Assembly (NCBI RefSeq): GCF_042651465.1
Contig: NZ_JBHSCZ010000001.1
Coordinates: forward strand, 1,488,001-1,552,000
Direction: 5' to 3'
Source: Ferruginibacter yonginensis
Lineage (GTDB): Bacteria > Bacteroidota > Bacteroidia > Chitinophagales > Chitinophagaceae
Length of the DNA stretch: 64,000 bases
Positions 61,576-64,000 of this stretch are shown piece after piece. Positions within the stretch are counted from its first letter, which is position 1. Every line of letters begins with the position of its first letter. The translations under genes were made by a program, and so were the position numbers. The notes under the pieces were generated by a model. It was not told where the DNA came from. It made no database searches and worked only from the letters and a program-made list of their open reading frames with translations.

Positions 61576-63132
61576 TTAAAACCAACTAGATTTTCGTTTG
61601 GTAGTTCTACCACCCAAGCCTAAAGCGCCCAAAAGTGACCTTACTAAACCATTACCTGCGGTACGCACCATACTTTTTACAATGCTGTTATTGGCAATTT
61701 TTTCGATAGTGGATGGTTCCTCTTTAGCAGATGATTTTTTAGTGGTTTGTTCTTCTGCTTCTGCTGCTTTTTCAGTGGCTTCTTCTAATTTGGCTGTTAA
61801 AATTTCGTAAGCACTTTCATTATCCACATCTACATTATACTTGGCTACTAGTTTGCTTTTTGCATTGATGTTTTGTACTTCATCGTCAGTCAATATATCC
61901 ATTCTACTACGAGGGCTACATAACATGGTTTGGGCCAAAGGGGTAGGTATACCTTTTTCATTGAGCATGGTTACCAAGGCTTCACCTATACCGAGTTGTG
62001 TAATAAGATCTTCAGTTTTATAAAATTCAGTTTCAGGGTAATTATCAGCCGTTTGTTTAATCGTTTTTCTATCAGCCGCAGTGAACGCCCTTAAAGCATG
62101 TTGAATTTTCATACCCAATTGTCCTAATACTGATGCTGGTATATCCATTGGGTTTTGTGTACAAAAGAAAATACCAATACCCTTTGAACGAATGAGTTTA
62201 ATAATGGTTTCAATTTGTTGAATCAATTCGCTACTAGCTTCTTGAAAAATTAAATGTGCTTCATCTATAAACAACACCAATTTAGGTTTATCGAGGTCGC
62301 CTTCTTCTGGGCTTGAGGCATAAAGTTCCGCCAACATTTGCAACATAAAAGTGGAAAATAATTTGGGCTTATCTTGAATATCCATCACCCTCAACACATT
62401 AATAACACCTTGGCCAGTATCACTAATACGCATCAAATCATCTACCTCAAAACTACGTTCACCAAAAAACACATCCGCACCTTGTTGTTGCAACTCTATT
62501 ACTTTTCGCAAAATAGTTCCGGTTGACGTGGTTGATATTTTACCATACACTTTTTCTATTTCAGCCTTACCCTCGTTACCAATAAACTGCAATACTTTTA
62601 TAAAATCTTTTAAATCGAGCAAGGGCAATTTATTATCATCACAGTATTTAAAAAGTAGCGCCACTACGCCACCTTGGGTATCATTTAAATCTAATATTTT
62701 ACTCAACAAAACCGGACCAAACTCACTTACTGTAGCCCTCAATTTTACCCCATTTTTACCCGTTAACGATAATAACTCAGCTGGAAATTGTGCTGGTGTA
62801 TATGGTAATTGAATTTGTTGGTACCTACTTGTAACCTTATCATTTACTGCTCCCAAAGCTGCAATACCACTTAAATCGCCTTTTATATCCATCAATAAAA
62901 CCGGCACACTAGCATCACTCAAAAACTCACTTATCATTTGCAGGGTTTTGGTTTTACCTGTACCCGTTGCACCAGCTATGAGGCCATGCCTATTCATGGT
63001 TTTTAAGGGTAAAAATATTTTTGCATCGGGTATTACCGTACCATTGAGCATGGCTGCACCAATTTGTACAGACTCCCCTTTAAAAGTGTAACCATTTTTT
63101 ATAGCATCAACAAAAGCTGCATTATCTTGCAT
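61576..63132 (-). CDS. HerA-like ATPase (DUF853 family)
   Basis: A 518-residue AAA-type ATPase of the HerA/VirB4-like DUF853 family. Walker A AGATGTGKT (53-61, Lys60) is followed by Walker B in LVLFIDEAHLIF, with the helicase-like C-terminal part and a charged Glu/Lys-rich linker (about 440-475). E. coli YjgR belongs to this family; the cellular role is not established. It lies convergent with recQ and divergent from the cytochrome-c peroxidase gene. No NurA-type nuclease is adjacent, so the archaeal HerA-NurA resection unit is not present here. Confidence 0.86.
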   Translation of the reverse strand: MQDNAAFVDAIKNGYTFKGESVQIGAAMLNGTVIPDAKIFLPLKTMNRHGLIAGATGTGKTKTLQMISEFLSDASVPVLLMDIKGDLSGIAALGAVNDKVTSRYQQIQLPYTPAQFPAELLSLTGKNGVKLRATVSEFGPVLLSKILDLNDTQGGVVALLFKYCDDNKLPLLDLKDFIKVLQFIGNEGKAEIEKVYGKISTTSTGTILRKVIELQQQGADVFFGERSFEVDDLMRISDTGQGVINVLRVMDIQDKPKLFSTFMLQMLAELYASSPEEGDLDKPKLVLFIDEAHLIFQEASSELIQQIETIIKLIRSKGIGIFFCTQNPMDIPASVLGQLGMKIQHALRAFTAADRKTIKQTADNYPETEFYKTEDLITQLGIGEALVTMLNEKGIPTPLAQTMLCSPRSRMDILTDDEVQNINAKSKLVAKYNVDVDNESAYEILTAKLEEATEKAAEAEEQTTKKSSAKEEPSTIEKIANNSIVKSMVRTAGNGLVRSLLGALGLGGRTTKRKSSWF

Positions 63133-63206
63133 ATTATATTTTTTGTGAAAGTTACAATAAACCTTAAAATAAATTTGTTTCTAAAACGAACCTTTTTGTA
63201 GCATTA

Positions 63207-64000
63207 ATGAAATCATTTTTTACCATATTGGTATTATGCACTGGCATAGCTAGTGTAGCTGGGTTTATACATGAAAATGAGCAACCAACTAATGTTACAA
63301 CTAAAGTTGCTTTAGGAAAATTATTGTTCAACGAAAATATTTTATCGCTTGATAGCTCAGTGAGTTGTGCAAGTTGCCACAACCCAACATTAGCCTTTGC
63401 TGATACTGTTGCCTTTAGCAAAGGCATTAACGGCACCCTTACCAAACGCAATGTACCATCGGTATTAAATATGGCTAACCGACCATATTTTTTTTATGAT
63501 GGTAGGGCTACAACCTTGCAACAGCAAGCCTTACAACCCATTGCTCATAAAGATGAAATGGGCTTACCCATTGCCGAAGCTGTAAACCGCCTTAACCAAA
63601 ATAGTTTTTACAGCAAACAGTTTTACCACTTGTACAAACAAAAAGTAACCGAAAAAAATTTGGCCGATGTGTTGGCTGCCTTCGAAAAAAGTTTAGAAAC
63701 CACCAATAGTAAGTTTGATGATTGGGCCAATAATAAAGTACGTTTTACAGCAGCAGAAGAACGTGGCCGACAGTTGTTTACTGGCAACAAAAGCAAATGT
63801 TTTGAGTGCCATTTTACTGAAGATTTTACTGATGATGGCTTTAAAAATATAGGCTTATTCAACGGGTTACAACTCAACGATAGTGGTCGGTACAACATCA
63901 CTAAAAAAAAGGCAGATATTGGTAAATTTAAAACCCCAGGTTTGCGTAACGTAGCCATTACTGCACCGTATATGCACAATGGCCAATTTAAAACCTTAGA
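63207..64000 (+). CDS. Di-haem cytochrome-c peroxidase (MauG/CCP family), partial at the right edge
   Basis: The frame is open from ATG 63207 to the last base of the window (264 complete codons), so the 3' end is missing. A signal peptide is followed by ALGKLLFNENILS, the first haem motif CASCH (Cys54, Cys57, His58) with HNPTLAFAD, then NRPYFFYDGRA. The second haem motif CFECH (Cys198, Cys201, His202) and the start of the FKTPGLRNV motif follow. These are characteristic of bacterial di-haem cytochrome-c peroxidases, which reduce hydrogen peroxide in the periplasm. A TAAATTTG box lies at 63170-63177. Confidence 0.9.
   Translation, partial: MKSFFTILVLCTGIASVAGFIHENEQPTNVTTKVALGKLLFNENILSLDSSVSCASCHNPTLAFADTVAFSKGINGTLTKRNVPSVLNMANRPYFFYDGRATTLQQQALQPIAHKDEMGLPIAEAVNRLNQNSFYSKQFYHLYKQKVTEKNLADVLAAFEKSLETTNSKFDDWANNKVRFTAAEERGRQLFTGNKSKCFECHFTEDFTDDGFKNIGLFNGLQLNDSGRYNITKKKADIGKFKTPGLRNVAITAPYMHNGQFKTL

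Noticed and set aside
59446..63132. recQ plus HerA-like ATPase as an anti-phage defence system
   Set aside because: The two genes are convergent, not co-transcribed. No nuclease, SIR2 or NurA partner is present, and both families are common chromosomal genes.

Overview
This 64 kb window looks like ordinary chromosome from a member of the Bacteroidota, most likely of the Chitinophagaceae type. The evidence is the low GC content, the lack of Shine-Dalgarno sequences, promoter boxes of the TAnnTTTG type, gliding and type IX secretion genes (gldD, gldE, porX), a fused lpxC-fabZ gene, a long-form ispG, a Bat-type VWA/TPR protein, and DUF5686. The family-level assignment is inference; no rRNA is present. 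No phage, IS element, CRISPR array or plasmid gene was seen. Both ends cut genes: gyrB on the left and a di-haem cytochrome-c peroxidase on the right.

Layout. 1-9 kb: gyrB end, a DUF3108 protein with a flippase-like membrane protein, ruvC, HIT protein, greA, ridA with a 2-hydroxyacid dehydrogenase, a 3HCDH-like protein with tsaB, and an ArsR regulator followed by a persulfide-dioxygenase-like enzyme. 9-17 kb, all minus strand: lpxL, nadB, ispG, a BatB-BatC fusion, a class D beta-lactamase lipoprotein and a DUF3109 protein. 17-24 kb: the gldD-gldE-ssb-mutY block, divergent from HU, a TPR protein, a 29-residue basic protein and RNase G. 24-32.7 kb: a GPH-type transporter tail to tail with a tightly packed eight-gene lipid-modification operon (desaturase, DUF1475, DUF1295, two cyclopropane-synthase-like methyltransferases, alpha/beta hydrolase, FAD oxidoreductase, DUF1365). 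32.8-37.7 kb: a COG3014/LpoB-like lipoprotein set, trigger factor, tRNA-Leu and a lipoprotein with a triplicated HGQPGH motif. 38-45 kb: RelA/SpoT, an M20 amidohydrolase, a small cytochrome c, an acyl-CoA dehydrogenase, an HhH protein and a PhnP-like hydrolase. 45.7-57 kb: porX, an HD phosphohydrolase, lpxD, DUF5686, lpxC-fabZ, lpxA, an ABC ATPase, alanine dehydrogenase and tsaE. 57-64 kb: a copper P-type ATPase, recQ, a HerA-like ATPase and a cytochrome-c peroxidase.

Several genes share pathways although they lie apart: tsaB and tsaE (t6A tRNA modification), lpxD, lpxC-fabZ, lpxA and lpxL (lipid A), gldD, gldE and porX (gliding and type IX secretion), and ruvC, mutY, recQ, ssb and gyrB (DNA maintenance).

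The best candidate for an under-described system is the lipid operon at 25.3-32.7 kb with its transporter. Its gene set resembles proteobacterial clusters linked to methylated or furan fatty acids. It adds a membrane-anchored hydrolase and a DUF1475 protein, and one of its two methyltransferases lacks two residues that matter in E. coli Cfa. Other signals are two diverged copies of a hairpin-bearing intergenic repeat, frequent TTG start codons, and -7 boxes lying within a few bases of start codons.
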